Origin: Roseomonas sp. KE2513
Lineage (GTDB): Bacteria > Pseudomonadota > Alphaproteobacteria > Acetobacterales > Acetobacteraceae
Assembly: GCF_016107305.1 (NCBI RefSeq)
Contig: NZ_RCVR01000011.1
Coordinates: forward strand, 111,803 to 175,802
DNA: 64,000 nucleotides
Direction: 5' to 3'
Positions within the stretch are counted from its first letter, which is position 1, and each line of letters opens with the position of its first letter. The position numbers were made by a program, and so were the translations under genes. This document shows positions 8,800-18,029 of the stretch, piece by piece. A model generated the notes under the pieces. The model was not told the DNA's origin. It made no database searches and saw only the letters and a program-made list of their open reading frames with translations.

Positions 8800-10284
8800 A
8801 TGTCAGTGACCCTGCCCCCCCGCGCGACGCGACGGGGCACAAGCCAGATCATGCTCGGGACCATCCTGGGCCTGCTTCCCGGCGGCTGCGCGCTGCTGCC
8901 CGACGCGATTCCCGGCATCGCCAGCGGTCCGGACCGTTTCCGCGAGGCCCGGCCAGATGCCAGGGCCACTTGGCCGGATCCCGACTGGTGGCGCGGCTTC
9001 CGCTCGGTGGAACTGGACCGGCTGATGAACCGGATCGCCTCCCAGAACCTCGACCTTGCCCAGGCGGAGGCGCGCGTGCGCCAAGCCGATGCCTCCGCGC
9101 AGATCGCAGGCTCGGCGCTGCTTCCCCAGGTGACGGCGGGCGGCAGCACGCAGCGGAGCCGCACCGGCCAGGGCGGTGCGGCTATCCGCCGCTACTCGGC
9201 CGACCTCGCCGCTTCCTACGAGCTGGACCTTTGGGGCCAGAACCGGAACAACCTGCAGGCGGCGCTCCTCGCCGCCCAGGCGCAGCGTTTCGACCTCGGC
9301 ACCGTGCTGCTGACCACTGAGGCCTCGGTCGCGAACACCTATTTCACCATTCTCGAGGCGCGGAACTCGCTCCGCATCCAGGAGGCGAACCTCGCGGCCG
9401 CGCGCCGGGTGCTGAACGTGATCCGCCAACAGGTGGCCGCCGGCACCGCGACCGGCCTGGACCTCGCCCAACAGGAGACTGTGGTGGCCCAGCAGGAGGC
9501 GGCGGTGCCGCCGCTGCGGCAGACGGTGTCGCAGAACACAGCCTCGCTCGCCGTGCTGATCGGCCTCGCGCCGACCGAACTGGACGTGATCGGGGAGGGT
9601 TTCGAGGGGCTCGACGTCCCCTCCCCCGCCCCCGGCCTGCCCTCCGCCCTGTTGGCGCGGCGGCCGGACGTGCTGGCGGCGGAGGCGGCGCTGGCGGCGG
9701 CGAATGCGGACGTGGCGGTGGCGCGGGCGGCCCTCTATCCCAATATCACCCTCTCGGCCCAGGGCGGGTTCCAGTCGGCGCTGCTGGGCACGCTGCTGCG
9801 GCCGGAGGCGCAGTTCTACAGCATCGCGGCCAACCTCGTGCAGACCGTCTTCGACGCGGGCGCCACGCGCGGCCGCATCGCCCTCTCGCGCGCCCAGGCG
9901 GAGGAGCTCCTGGCAGCCTATCGCCAGGCGATCCTCTCCGCCCTCTCGGACGTGGAGAGCGCACTGGCGGCGCTGCGGGAGACGACCGAGCAGGAGCGCC
10001 TGCTGGCCGAGGCGGAGCGGCGGGCGGCGCGGGCCTGTTCGGTGGCTGAGGAGCAGCTTCGGGGCGGGATCATCAACCTGATCACGCTGCTGAACACGCA
10101 GCTCACGCTGTTCACGGCGCGCCGGAACCTCTCCCGCGGGCGGCTGCAGCGGTTCCAGGCGGCGGTCGGGCTCTTCCGGGCGCTCGGCGGCGGCTGGGGC
10201 CCGGGCGTCTCCGGAGGCGGCGCGATCAGGATTTCATCGGCCACTCCCCCGGCGGGAGCGGGCGTGTCGGAGGGGAGCCGATGA
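8800..10284 (+). CDS. RND efflux outer-membrane lipoprotein (NodT family)
   Basis: A TolC-like outer-membrane channel of the NodT/OprM family, forming the exit duct of a tripartite drug or solute pump. Two outer-membrane-efflux repeats are visible: the first includes DWWRGFRSVELDRLMNRI and SYELDLWGQ, the second LARRPDVLAAEAALAAANAD and the coiled VFDAGATRGRIALSRAQ. A signal segment ends LLPGGC with a likely lipidated Cys30. The start at 8800 is preferred to one 48 bp upstream because it sits nearer the signal segment; a start at 8851 is possible. It overlaps the adaptor gene by ATGA and is the first gene of the pump operon. Confidence 0.9.
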   Translation: MSVTLPPRATRRGTSQIMLGTILGLLPGGCALLPDAIPGIASGPDRFREARPDARATWPDPDWWRGFRSVELDRLMNRIASQNLDLAQAEARVRQADASAQIAGSALLPQVTAGGSTQRSRTGQGGAAIRRYSADLAASYELDLWGQNRNNLQAALLAAQAQRFDLGTVLLTTEASVANTYFTILEARNSLRIQEANLAAARRVLNVIRQQVAAGTATGLDLAQQETVVAQQEAAVPPLRQTVSQNTASLAVLIGLAPTELDVIGEGFEGLDVPSPAPGLPSALLARRPDVLAAEAALAAANADVAVARAALYPNITLSAQGGFQSALLGTLLRPEAQFYSIAANLVQTVFDAGATRGRIALSRAQAEELLAAYRQAILSALSDVESALAALRETTEQERLLAEAERRAARACSVAEEQLRGGIINLITLLNTQLTLFTARRNLSRGRLQRFQAAVGLFRALGGGWGPGVSGGGAIRISSATPPAGAGVSEGSR

Positions 10285-11585
10285 GGCGTATTTCGGGATG
10301 GCTCCTGGCCCTCGTGCTGCTGGCGGGCGCCGGCGGCGCGGGTTGGTGGTGGTGGGAGCACCGGGGCGCCAACGACCCCTCCGCGGCGCATGACCAGGCA
10401 GGGGCCCAAGGGCAGCAGGGCGGCGCCGTCGGACCAGGCCCGGGGCGGCAGCGCGCCGGCGCCGGGGGAGGACCAGGCGGCCGTGGCCGGCCGGGTGGCG
10501 GCATCCCCGTGCCAGTGACCGTCGCCGAGGCGATGCAGCGCGACGTGCCGCTGACCGTGGACGCGCTCGGCAGCGTCGTGCCGCTCGAGAGCGTGGTGGT
10601 CCGCACCCAGCTCGATGGGCAGCTCATGGAGGTGAACTTCCGCGAGGGGCAGGAGGTCGCCAAGGGCGACGTGCTGGCGCGCGTGGACGACCGCGCCGCT
10701 CAGGCCGCGCTACAGCAGGCCGAGGGCAAGCGCGCCTACGACCAGGCGCAGCTCGCGAATGCCCGGGTGGACCTGCAGCGCTACCAGGGCCTCGCGCAGG
10801 GCGCGGGTGTCACGCGCCAGCAGTTGGACACGCAGCGTGCGCAGGTGGCCATGCTGGAGGCCCAGGTCCGCCAGGACGAGGCCGCCATCGAGCAGGCCCG
10901 CACGCAACTCGATTTCGCGACTATCCGCGCCCCGCTCGCCGGGCGGGTGGGCATCCGCCAGGTCGATCCCGGCAATATCGTGCGGGGCTCGGACACCAAT
11001 GGCATCGTCACGGTGACGCAGATGGCGCCCATCGGGGTCACCTTCACCCTGCCGCAGCAGGAATTGCCGCGGCTGCTGCGGACCATGGCCGCCGGCCCTG
11101 TGCCGGTCGAGACCCTGCCCGGCCCCGGCAATGCGCCCACCGCCCGCGGCACGCTGCTGACGGTGGACAACGCGGTGGACCCCACCACCGGCACCATCAA
11201 GGCGAAGGCCACCTTCCCGAACGAGGACCGCGTGCTCTGGCCCGGCGCCTTCGTGAACCTGCGCCTGCGCATCGAGGTGGTGCCGCAGGCGACCGTGGTG
11301 CCGCTCGTCTCCATCCAGCGCGGCCCGGACGGCACTTATGCCTTCGTCGTGAAGGAGGACCGGACCGTCGAGCAGCGGCCAGTGACGGTCGGGCAGATGA
11401 CCCAGGCCGACGCCGTCGTGCAGTCCGGCCTCCGCCCCGGGGAGCAGGTAGTGACCTCGGGCGGGCTGCGGCTGAGCGCGGGCACCACCGTCGCCCTCTC
11501 CGACGACACGGCGCCCGCGCGGCCAGCCGGGCCGCGCCCGCGGCGGACGGCGGATGCCCAGCCCGCAACGGGGGCGCCGAATTGA
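10281..11585 (+). CDS. RND efflux periplasmic adaptor (MdtA/AcrA-like)
   Basis: A membrane-fusion protein linking an inner-membrane RND pump to the outer-membrane channel. A single N-terminal membrane segment (residues 5-25) is followed by an unusually Gly/Arg/Gln-rich stretch at about 36-75. Then comes the barrel-sandwich/hairpin module: TQLDGQLMEVNFREGQEV, a coiled alpha-hairpin rich in Gln/Ala, and IRAPLAGRVGIRQVDPGN, which is the classic lipoyl-like second half. The MdtA-type sequence RGTLLTVDNAVDPTTGTIK is present. The 434 residues fit the family. Its stop overlaps the next gene as TTGA. Confidence 0.93.
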   Translation: MRRISGWLLALVLLAGAGGAGWWWWEHRGANDPSAAHDQAGAQGQQGGAVGPGPGRQRAGAGGGPGGRGRPGGGIPVPVTVAEAMQRDVPLTVDALGSVVPLESVVVRTQLDGQLMEVNFREGQEVAKGDVLARVDDRAAQAALQQAEGKRAYDQAQLANARVDLQRYQGLAQGAGVTRQQLDTQRAQVAMLEAQVRQDEAAIEQARTQLDFATIRAPLAGRVGIRQVDPGNIVRGSDTNGIVTVTQMAPIGVTFTLPQQELPRLLRTMAAGPVPVETLPGPGNAPTARGTLLTVDNAVDPTTGTIKAKATFPNEDRVLWPGAFVNLRLRIEVVPQATVVPLVSIQRGPDGTYAFVVKEDRTVEQRPVTVGQMTQADAVVQSGLRPGEQVVTSGGLRLSAGTTVALSDDTAPARPAGPRPRRTADAQPATGAPN

Positions 11586-14500
11586 ACATCTCGGCCCCCT
11601 TCATCTCCCGGCCGGTCGCGACGACGTTGCTGTCGATCGCGGTGCTGCTGGTCGGGCTCTGGGGCTACCTGCGCCTGCCGGTCTCCTCCCTGCCGGAGGT
11701 GGACTTCCCGACGATCGAGGTTTCCACCCAACTTCCAGGCGCCTCCCCGGATACGGTCGCCCTGCTGGTCACGGCGCCGTTGGAGCGGCAGCTCGGTCAG
11801 ATCGCAGGGGTGTCGGTGATGACCTCCACCTCCGGCCCGGGGACGAGCCGGATCGCGCTTCAGTTCGCGCTCGACAAGGACCTCGACGAGGCCGCGCAGG
11901 ACGTACAGTCCGCGCTCGATGCCGCGCGCGGCACGCTGCCGAGCACCCTTCCCTACCCGCCGCTCTACGCGAAGGTGAACCCGGCGGACCCGCCGATCAT
12001 TACAATTGCCCTTACCTCCGATACGCTGCCGATCGCGCGGCTCTCCGACACGGCGGACACGCTGCTCGCGCAGAAGCTCGCGCAGTCGGCGGGGGTGGGC
12101 CGGGTGACGGTGCAGGGGAACATGCGCCCTGCGGTGCGCCTACGGATCGATCCGGCGCGGCTCGCCGGCTACGGCCTCTCCATGGCCGATGTGCGGACGG
12201 CCGTGACCTCGTCCAACGCGAACACGCCGAAAGGTTCGCTGGACGGCGCGCGCCAGGCGTCGACCATCATGTCCAACGACCAGATCACCACCCCGGCCGC
12301 CTTCGCCGATGTGATCGTCGCCTATCGCAACGACGCGCCCATCCGCCTGCGCGACCTCGGCGAAGCGGTGGAAGGGCTGGAGAACGACCGCAACGCCGCC
12401 TGGTTCAACGGAGAACCCGCGGTGATCCTCGACGTGCAGCGCCAACCGGGCGCCAACATCGTCGATACCGTCACCCGCATCCGCTCCCAGCTTCCGGACC
12501 TCGAGCGCGGCCTGCCCGCGGGGATCCGCATGTCCATCGTCTCCGACCGGACGGAGACGATCCGCGCCTCCGTGCGGGAGGTGGAGCTGACGCTGGTTCT
12601 CTCCACCGTGCTGGTGGTGGCGGTGATCTGGCTGTTCCTGCACTCGGGGCGCGCGACCATCGTGCCGGCGGTCTCGCTGCCGCTCTCGCTCATTGGCACC
12701 TTCGCCGTCATGTCCTGGCTGGGCTTCTCGCTCGACAACCTCTCCCTCATGGCGCTGGTGATCGCGACGGGCTTCGTGGTGGACGACGCCATCGTCATGA
12801 TCGAGAACATCGTCCGTCACATCGAGGATGGAATGCCCCCTCTCCCCGCTGCCTATGCGGGCGCGAAGGGCATCGCCTTCACCATTGTCTCGCTCACCGT
12901 CTCCCTCATCGCGGTCTTCATCCCGCTGCTCTTCATGGAGGGGGTCGTCGGCCGCCTGTTCCGGGAATTCGCGGAGACGCTGACGGCAGCCGTGCTCGTC
13001 TCCATGGTCATCTCCCTCACTCTCACGCCCATGATGTGCGCGCTGCTGCTGCGCCCCGCCGCGGAGGAGAAGGGCCGCGTCGCGCGGGCAGCGGACCGCG
13101 TCTTTGACGCCCTGCTCGGCGCCTACCGCCGGGCGCTCGCGGTCACGCTGCGCTTCGAGGCGCTCACCCTGCTGGTGGCGCTCGGCACGGTGGTCCTGAC
13201 GGGCTGGCTCTACGTCGTGATCGACAAGGGCTTCCTGCCGGCACAGGACACGGGGCTGATCCAGATCGCGACCGAGGCGCCGGGCGATGTCTCCTTCTCC
13301 CGGATGTCCGCCCTCCAGCGGCAGGTGGCGGATGCCGTGCGGGCGGACCCGGCGGTGCTCTCCGTCACCTCCGTGGTCGGTGCCGGCACGGTGAACGCGA
13401 CGCTGAACGGCGGCCGCGTGACCGCGGTGCTGCGCCCGCGCGACGAGCGCAACGAGACAGCGCAGGAGATCATCGCCCGCCTCTCGCCCAGGCTGGCCGG
13501 CATCGCGGGGATCGTGAGCTATCCCTCTGCCGTGCAGGACATCCAGATCGGCGCGCGGGCGAGCACGACCCAGTACCAGTTCACTATCGTGGACGCCGAC
13601 GCCGCGACGCTGAACGCCTGGTCGCCGCGTATCCTCGACGCCCTGCGGCAGCGGCCGGAGCTGCGCGACCTCTCCAGCGACCAGCAGCAGCAGGGCCTGC
13701 GCCTGACCGTGGACGTGGACCGCGCCCGCGCCGGACGTCTGGGCGTGACCATGCAGGTGATCGACGACGCCCTCTACGACGCCTTTGGCCAGCGCCAGAT
13801 CTCAACCATCTACGCCGCCAACAACCAGTACCGCGTCATCCTCGAGGCTTCGGCGGATTTCCTGGCTGATCCCACCCGACTTGGCCTGCTGCGGGTGGCG
13901 GGCAGCACCAACGGCACGGCGACCGTCGTGCCCCTTTCCGAGGTCGCCCGCATTGGCCGTGGCTCCGGCCCGCTGCAGGTAACGCGGGAGAACCAGTTTC
14001 CGGCCGTCACCTATTCCTTCAACCTTGCCGAGGGTGTTTCCCTCGGCGGCGCGGTCACGGCGGTGGAGGGAACGCTCCGGCAGCTCGGCGTGCCCTCCAC
14101 CATTACCGGCCGCTTCGCCGGGGATGCCGCGGAGTTCAGCTCCTCGCTCCGCAGCCAACCCTGGCTGATCCTGGCGGCGGTGGTGGTGATCTACATCACC
14201 CTGGGCGTCCTTTACGAGAGCCTCGTCCACCCGCTGACAATCCTCTCCACCCTGCCGTCGGCCGGCATCGGAGCGCTGCTCGCGCTCGAGCTTTTTGACC
14301 TCGACCTTTCAGTGGTCGGGATCATCGGCATCCTGCTGCTCATGGGGATCGTGAAGAAGAACGCGATCATGATGATCGACTTCGCCCTCGACGCGCAGCG
14401 CGAGCACGGGATGGCGCCGAGGGAGGCCATCACCCAGGCGGCGCTGCTCCGCTTCCGCCCGATCACCATGACGACGCTGGCCGCCCTTCTCGGCGCGCTG

Positions 14501-14680
14501 CCCCTCGTGCTCGGCCACGGCGCCGGCTCGGAGCTGCGCCTGCCGCTCGGCGTCTCCATCGTCGGCGGGCTGCTGCTCAGCCAGCTCGTAACGCTCTTCA
14601 CCACGCCTTCCGTCTATCTCGCGCTCGAATGGGTGCGCGCGCGGCTGCAACGGCGCCCCACCGCCGTGCCGGCGGAGTAG
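11582..14680 (+). CDS. RND efflux pump subunit 1 (MdtB-like)
   Basis: A 1032-residue inner-membrane proton-driven RND transporter. It begins MNISAPFISRPVATTLLSIA (first of twelve membrane segments), has GFVVDDAIVMIEN with the proton-relay aspartate pair in TM4, and a second half with GIVKKNAIMMIDFALD. Two large periplasmic loops are present. The start is TTG, forced by the TTGA overlap with the adaptor stop. With the second pump downstream the pair resembles MdtB/MdtC, where two RND proteins form a heterotrimer. Substrates are not deducible. Confidence 0.93.
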   Translation: MNISAPFISRPVATTLLSIAVLLVGLWGYLRLPVSSLPEVDFPTIEVSTQLPGASPDTVALLVTAPLERQLGQIAGVSVMTSTSGPGTSRIALQFALDKDLDEAAQDVQSALDAARGTLPSTLPYPPLYAKVNPADPPIITIALTSDTLPIARLSDTADTLLAQKLAQSAGVGRVTVQGNMRPAVRLRIDPARLAGYGLSMADVRTAVTSSNANTPKGSLDGARQASTIMSNDQITTPAAFADVIVAYRNDAPIRLRDLGEAVEGLENDRNAAWFNGEPAVILDVQRQPGANIVDTVTRIRSQLPDLERGLPAGIRMSIVSDRTETIRASVREVELTLVLSTVLVVAVIWLFLHSGRATIVPAVSLPLSLIGTFAVMSWLGFSLDNLSLMALVIATGFVVDDAIVMIENIVRHIEDGMPPLPAAYAGAKGIAFTIVSLTVSLIAVFIPLLFMEGVVGRLFREFAETLTAAVLVSMVISLTLTPMMCALLLRPAAEEKGRVARAADRVFDALLGAYRRALAVTLRFEALTLLVALGTVVLTGWLYVVIDKGFLPAQDTGLIQIATEAPGDVSFSRMSALQRQVADAVRADPAVLSVTSVVGAGTVNATLNGGRVTAVLRPRDERNETAQEIIARLSPRLAGIAGIVSYPSAVQDIQIGARASTTQYQFTIVDADAATLNAWSPRILDALRQRPELRDLSSDQQQQGLRLTVDVDRARAGRLGVTMQVIDDALYDAFGQRQISTIYAANNQYRVILEASADFLADPTRLGLLRVAGSTNGTATVVPLSEVARIGRGSGPLQVTRENQFPAVTYSFNLAEGVSLGGAVTAVEGTLRQLGVPSTITGRFAGDAAEFSSSLRSQPWLILAAVVVIYITLGVLYESLVHPLTILSTLPSAGIGALLALELFDLDLSVVGIIGILLLMGIVKKNAIMMIDFALDAQREHGMAPREAITQAALLRFRPITMTTLAALLGALPLVLGHGAGSELRLPLGVSIVGGLLLSQLVTLFTTPSVYLALEWVRARLQRRPTAVPAE

Positions 14681-14690
14681 AGGCCACGCG

Positions 14691-14708
14691 ATGAGCATCG
14701 CCCAATGA
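14691..14708 (+). other. Five-codon minicistron ahead of second RND gene
   Basis: ATG AGC ATC GCC CAA TGA ends on a TGA that overlaps the next gene's ATG. The first nine bases, ATGAGCATC, are repeated exactly at the true start 14 bp later, as if the initiation region had been duplicated. It could feed ribosomes to the pump gene, or be an inert duplication. Confidence 0.35.
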
Positions 14709-17700
14709 GCATCTCGGGGCCCTTCATCGCGCGGCCCATCGCCACCTCGCTCCTGGCGATCGGCATCGCGCTTATCGGGCTGGTGGCCCTTTTCCGCCTG
14801 CCGATCGCAGCCATGCCGCGGGTGGACATTCCCACCATCGTCGTGACCGGCAGCCAGCCCGGCGCGAGTCCCGAGACAATGGCCGCGACCGTCGCGGCGC
14901 CGCTGGAGCGGCGGATCGGCACCATCCCGGGGGTGACGGAGATGACCTCCTACTCCTCCCTCGGCAGCACGGTCATCATCATCCAGTTTGATCTCTCCCG
15001 CACCCAGCGCAGCGCGGCGCGGGACGTGCAGGCGGCGGTGAACGGCGCGCGGCAGGACCTTCCCTCGGGGCTGCCCACGCCGCCCACCATCCGCAAGATC
15101 AACCCGGCCGATGCACCGGTGATGATCCTGGCGATGTCCTCCGAGACCATCACCGGCCCCGCCGTCTACGACGCGGCGGACTCGCTCGTCGCTCAGCGCT
15201 TGGCGCAGGTGCCGGGCGTGGCCCAGGTTTCCGTGAACGGCGGCGACCAGCCGGCGGTGCGCGTGGCCGTGAACCCGGCCGCGGCCGCGGCGGCCGGCGT
15301 CTCGCTGGACGCGATCCGCACCGCCATCACCGGCGCCAACGTCACCCAGGCCACCGGCTTCATCGAGGGACCGGAGCAGAACGCCGCCATCCAGACAAAC
15401 GACCGCATCGGCAATGCCGCGGCCTTTAGCGGCATCGTCGTGAAGGCCGCGAACGGCACGATCGTGCGGCTAGACCAGCTCGCCCGCGTGGAGGACGGCG
15501 TGCGCAGCCGCCGCCAGGCCGGCTGGTTCAACAACCGCCCCGCGATCCTGCTCGTCGTGATGAAGCAGGCAGATGCTAACGTGATCGAGGTGGTGGACGG
15601 CATCCGCGCCATGCTGCCGGGGGTCCAGTCCTGGGTGCCCGCCGGCACGCGGATCGAGGTGGTGAGCGACCGTTCCGTTACCATCCGCGCCTCGGTGGAG
15701 GAGGTGCGGACGACGCTCGCCCTGACCATCGGCCTCGTTGTCGGCGTCGTCGCCGTCTTCCTTCGGCGCTGGGCACCGGTGCTGGCGGCCAGCGCGGCCG
15801 TGCCGCTCTCGCTGCTCGGCACCGTCGCTGTGATGTGGTGGATCGGCTACTCGCTGAACAACCTCTCCCTCATGGCGCTGACCATCTGCGTCGGCTTCGT
15901 CGTGGACGACGCCATCGTCATGATCGAGAACATGGCTCGCCACCGGGAGCGCGGCCTCTCGCCCCTGGAGGCGGCGCTCGCGGGCGCGAAGGAGATCGGC
16001 TTCACCGTCCTCTCCATCACCGTCTCCCTCATCGCGGTCTTCATCCCCCTTCTCGCCATGGGCGGTATCATCGGCCGCATCTTCCGGGAGTTCTCGGTGA
16101 CGCTGGCCGTGGCCGTCGGCATCTCCGGCGTCGTCTCCCTCACGCTGACGCCGATGATGGCGGCCTGGATGGAGCGCGGCGGGCCGGAGAAGCCGCCCGG
16201 CCGCCTCGCCCGCGCCTTCGAGGGCGGGCTGTCGGCCCTGGTGGATGGCTATATTCGCAGCCTCGGCTGGCTGTTGCGCTTCCGGTGGAGCATGCTGCTG
16301 GCCACCATCGCGCTGATGGCGCTGACGGTCTGGCTCTACGTCATCGTGCCCAAGGGCTTCCTGCCCAGCCAGGACACGGGGCTGATGACGGGCAGCACCC
16401 AGGCCGCTCCCGACACCTCCTTCGCCACGATGGAGTCACTCCAGCGGCGGGTCGTAGCCATTATCGCCGCCGATCCGGCGGTGGAGAGCGTCGGCGCGAC
16501 GGTCGGCTCGAATGGCGGCCAGGGCGCGGCGAACCGGGGGCAAATCTACATCACCCTCAAGCCGCTCGCCGAGCGCGGCATCAACGTCGAGGGGGTGATC
16601 GCCCGCCTGCGCGCGCCGCTGGGCCGCATCCCCGGCGCGGCGGTCTTCCTTCGCAGCCAGGAGGACGTGCGGATCGGCGGACGCCAGGACTCCGGCAGCT
16701 TCTCCTACGTGCTGCTGGGCAACGACGTGGAGGAGTTGCGCCAGTGGTCCCAGACCATGGTGCAGGCGCTGCGCGCCGTGCCCGGGATCAACGACGTGAC
16801 CAGCGACCAGGACCGCGCCGGGCTGGTGACGCGCGTGGAGGTGGACCGCGCCGCCGCCGCGCGCCTCGGCGTGACGCAGACCGAGATCGACGCGGCGCTG
16901 AACAACGCCTTCTCCCAGCGCCAGGTCTCGACCATCTACCGCGCGCGCAACCAGTACCGCGTGGTGCTGGAGGTCGATCCATCGCTCCAGCAGGGGCCGA
17001 ACGACATCTCCCGCATCTTCGTGCCGGGCCAGGGGACCACGCAGGTGCCTCTCTCGGCTCTCGTGCGGGTGGTGCCGGCCTCGGCGCCGCTCGCGGTCAC
17101 GCACCAGGGCGGGTTCCCGGCCGCGGCCATTTCCTTCAACCCCGATCCCGGCCTGAGCGTGGAGGACGTGCGGCAGAAGATCGAGGAGGTGCAGCGCCAG
17201 ATCCGCATGCCCAGCAGCATCCGGCCGCAGTTCGGCGGCAATGCGGCGGCGGCTCAGGCCTTCTCGCGCGACATGCCACTGCTCATCGCCGGGGCCTTCT
17301 TCGCGATCTATGTCGTGCTCGGCGTGCTCTACGAGAGCTACGTGCACCCGCTGACCATCATCTCCACCCTGCCAACGGCCGGGCTCGGGGCGCTGCTGGC
17401 CCTGCTGGTCACGGGCACGCCGATGACGGTGATCGCGCTGATCGGCGTCATCCTGCTGCTTGGCATCGTCAAGAAGAACGCGATCATGATGGTGGACTTC
17501 GCGCTGGAGCACGAGCGGCGGCTCGGGGGAACAAGCGAGGAGGCGATCCTCGCCGCCTGCCGCGAGCGCTTCCGGCCAATTCTGATGACGACGCTCGCGG
17601 CCCTCTTCGGCGCGGTGCCGCTGGCGTTCGGCACGGGCACAGGGTCCGAGCTTCGTGCGCCGCTGGGCATCGCGATCATCGGCGGGCTGATCGTCTCGCA

Positions 17701-17806
17701 GGTGCTAACGCTCTATACCACACCGGCCGTCTACATCGCCCTCGACCGGCTACGCCGGCGGCGGGGTGCGGGCGGCGAGGTGGCGAACGCGGTTCCCGCG
17801 GAGTAG
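14705..17806 (+). CDS. RND efflux pump subunit 2 (MdtC-like)
   Basis: A second 1033-residue RND transporter, similar in plan to the first but clearly diverged. It starts MSISGPFIARPIATSLLAIG, has VGFVVDDAIVMIENMARH in TM4 and GIVKKNAIMMVDFALEHERR in TM10-11. Its porter domains contain SWVPAGTRIEVVSDRSVTIR, typical of the HAE1 group. The upstream gene ends 24 bp before, with a tiny ORF in between. Two adjacent non-identical pumps served by one adaptor and one channel suggest an MdtABC-type system exporting hydrophobic or anionic compounds. No local regulator is present. Confidence 0.93.
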   Translation: MSISGPFIARPIATSLLAIGIALIGLVALFRLPIAAMPRVDIPTIVVTGSQPGASPETMAATVAAPLERRIGTIPGVTEMTSYSSLGSTVIIIQFDLSRTQRSAARDVQAAVNGARQDLPSGLPTPPTIRKINPADAPVMILAMSSETITGPAVYDAADSLVAQRLAQVPGVAQVSVNGGDQPAVRVAVNPAAAAAAGVSLDAIRTAITGANVTQATGFIEGPEQNAAIQTNDRIGNAAAFSGIVVKAANGTIVRLDQLARVEDGVRSRRQAGWFNNRPAILLVVMKQADANVIEVVDGIRAMLPGVQSWVPAGTRIEVVSDRSVTIRASVEEVRTTLALTIGLVVGVVAVFLRRWAPVLAASAAVPLSLLGTVAVMWWIGYSLNNLSLMALTICVGFVVDDAIVMIENMARHRERGLSPLEAALAGAKEIGFTVLSITVSLIAVFIPLLAMGGIIGRIFREFSVTLAVAVGISGVVSLTLTPMMAAWMERGGPEKPPGRLARAFEGGLSALVDGYIRSLGWLLRFRWSMLLATIALMALTVWLYVIVPKGFLPSQDTGLMTGSTQAAPDTSFATMESLQRRVVAIIAADPAVESVGATVGSNGGQGAANRGQIYITLKPLAERGINVEGVIARLRAPLGRIPGAAVFLRSQEDVRIGGRQDSGSFSYVLLGNDVEELRQWSQTMVQALRAVPGINDVTSDQDRAGLVTRVEVDRAAAARLGVTQTEIDAALNNAFSQRQVSTIYRARNQYRVVLEVDPSLQQGPNDISRIFVPGQGTTQVPLSALVRVVPASAPLAVTHQGGFPAAAISFNPDPGLSVEDVRQKIEEVQRQIRMPSSIRPQFGGNAAAAQAFSRDMPLLIAGAFFAIYVVLGVLYESYVHPLTIISTLPTAGLGALLALLVTGTPMTVIALIGVILLLGIVKKNAIMMVDFALEHERRLGGTSEEAILAACRERFRPILMTTLAALFGAVPLAFGTGTGSELRAPLGIAIIGGLIVSQVLTLYTTPAVYIALDRLRRRRGAGGEVANAVPAE

Positions 17807-17966
17807 CCGGGCGGTGCTACGGACGTACGCGGCCCATGGTCCGGTTGTGAAGAATCGTTCATCTATTTGCGCAATTACCCCGTGAAAGCGCGCGCCGCCT
17901 CGGCCCTGGCGCGGCTCCAGCCGCGGCGCAGGAAACGCGCCCACTCCCTCGACGTTGCCGACCTGA

Positions 17967-17986
17967 CCGGAGGCTCCATTCTCCGG
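17967..17986 (+). promoter_or_regulatory. Inverted repeat in the leader of the molybdoenzyme gene
   Basis: CCGGAG and CTCCGG are perfect 6-bp arms around an 8-nt loop, 43 bp before the start codon. The 223-bp gap 17807-18029 holds no gene I can support. The repeat could be an mRNA hairpin or an operator; nothing ties it to a known regulator. Confidence 0.35.
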
Positions 17987-18029
17987 CGGCAAGCGGCACG
18001 GCCGCTGGTGAAACGGGTGGGGCAGTCGG

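Noticed and set aside
15835..17850. A 671-codon open frame overlapping the second RND gene in another frame
   Set aside because: Arg/Gly/His-rich and without motifs; the overlapping RND frame carries the full set of family motifs.
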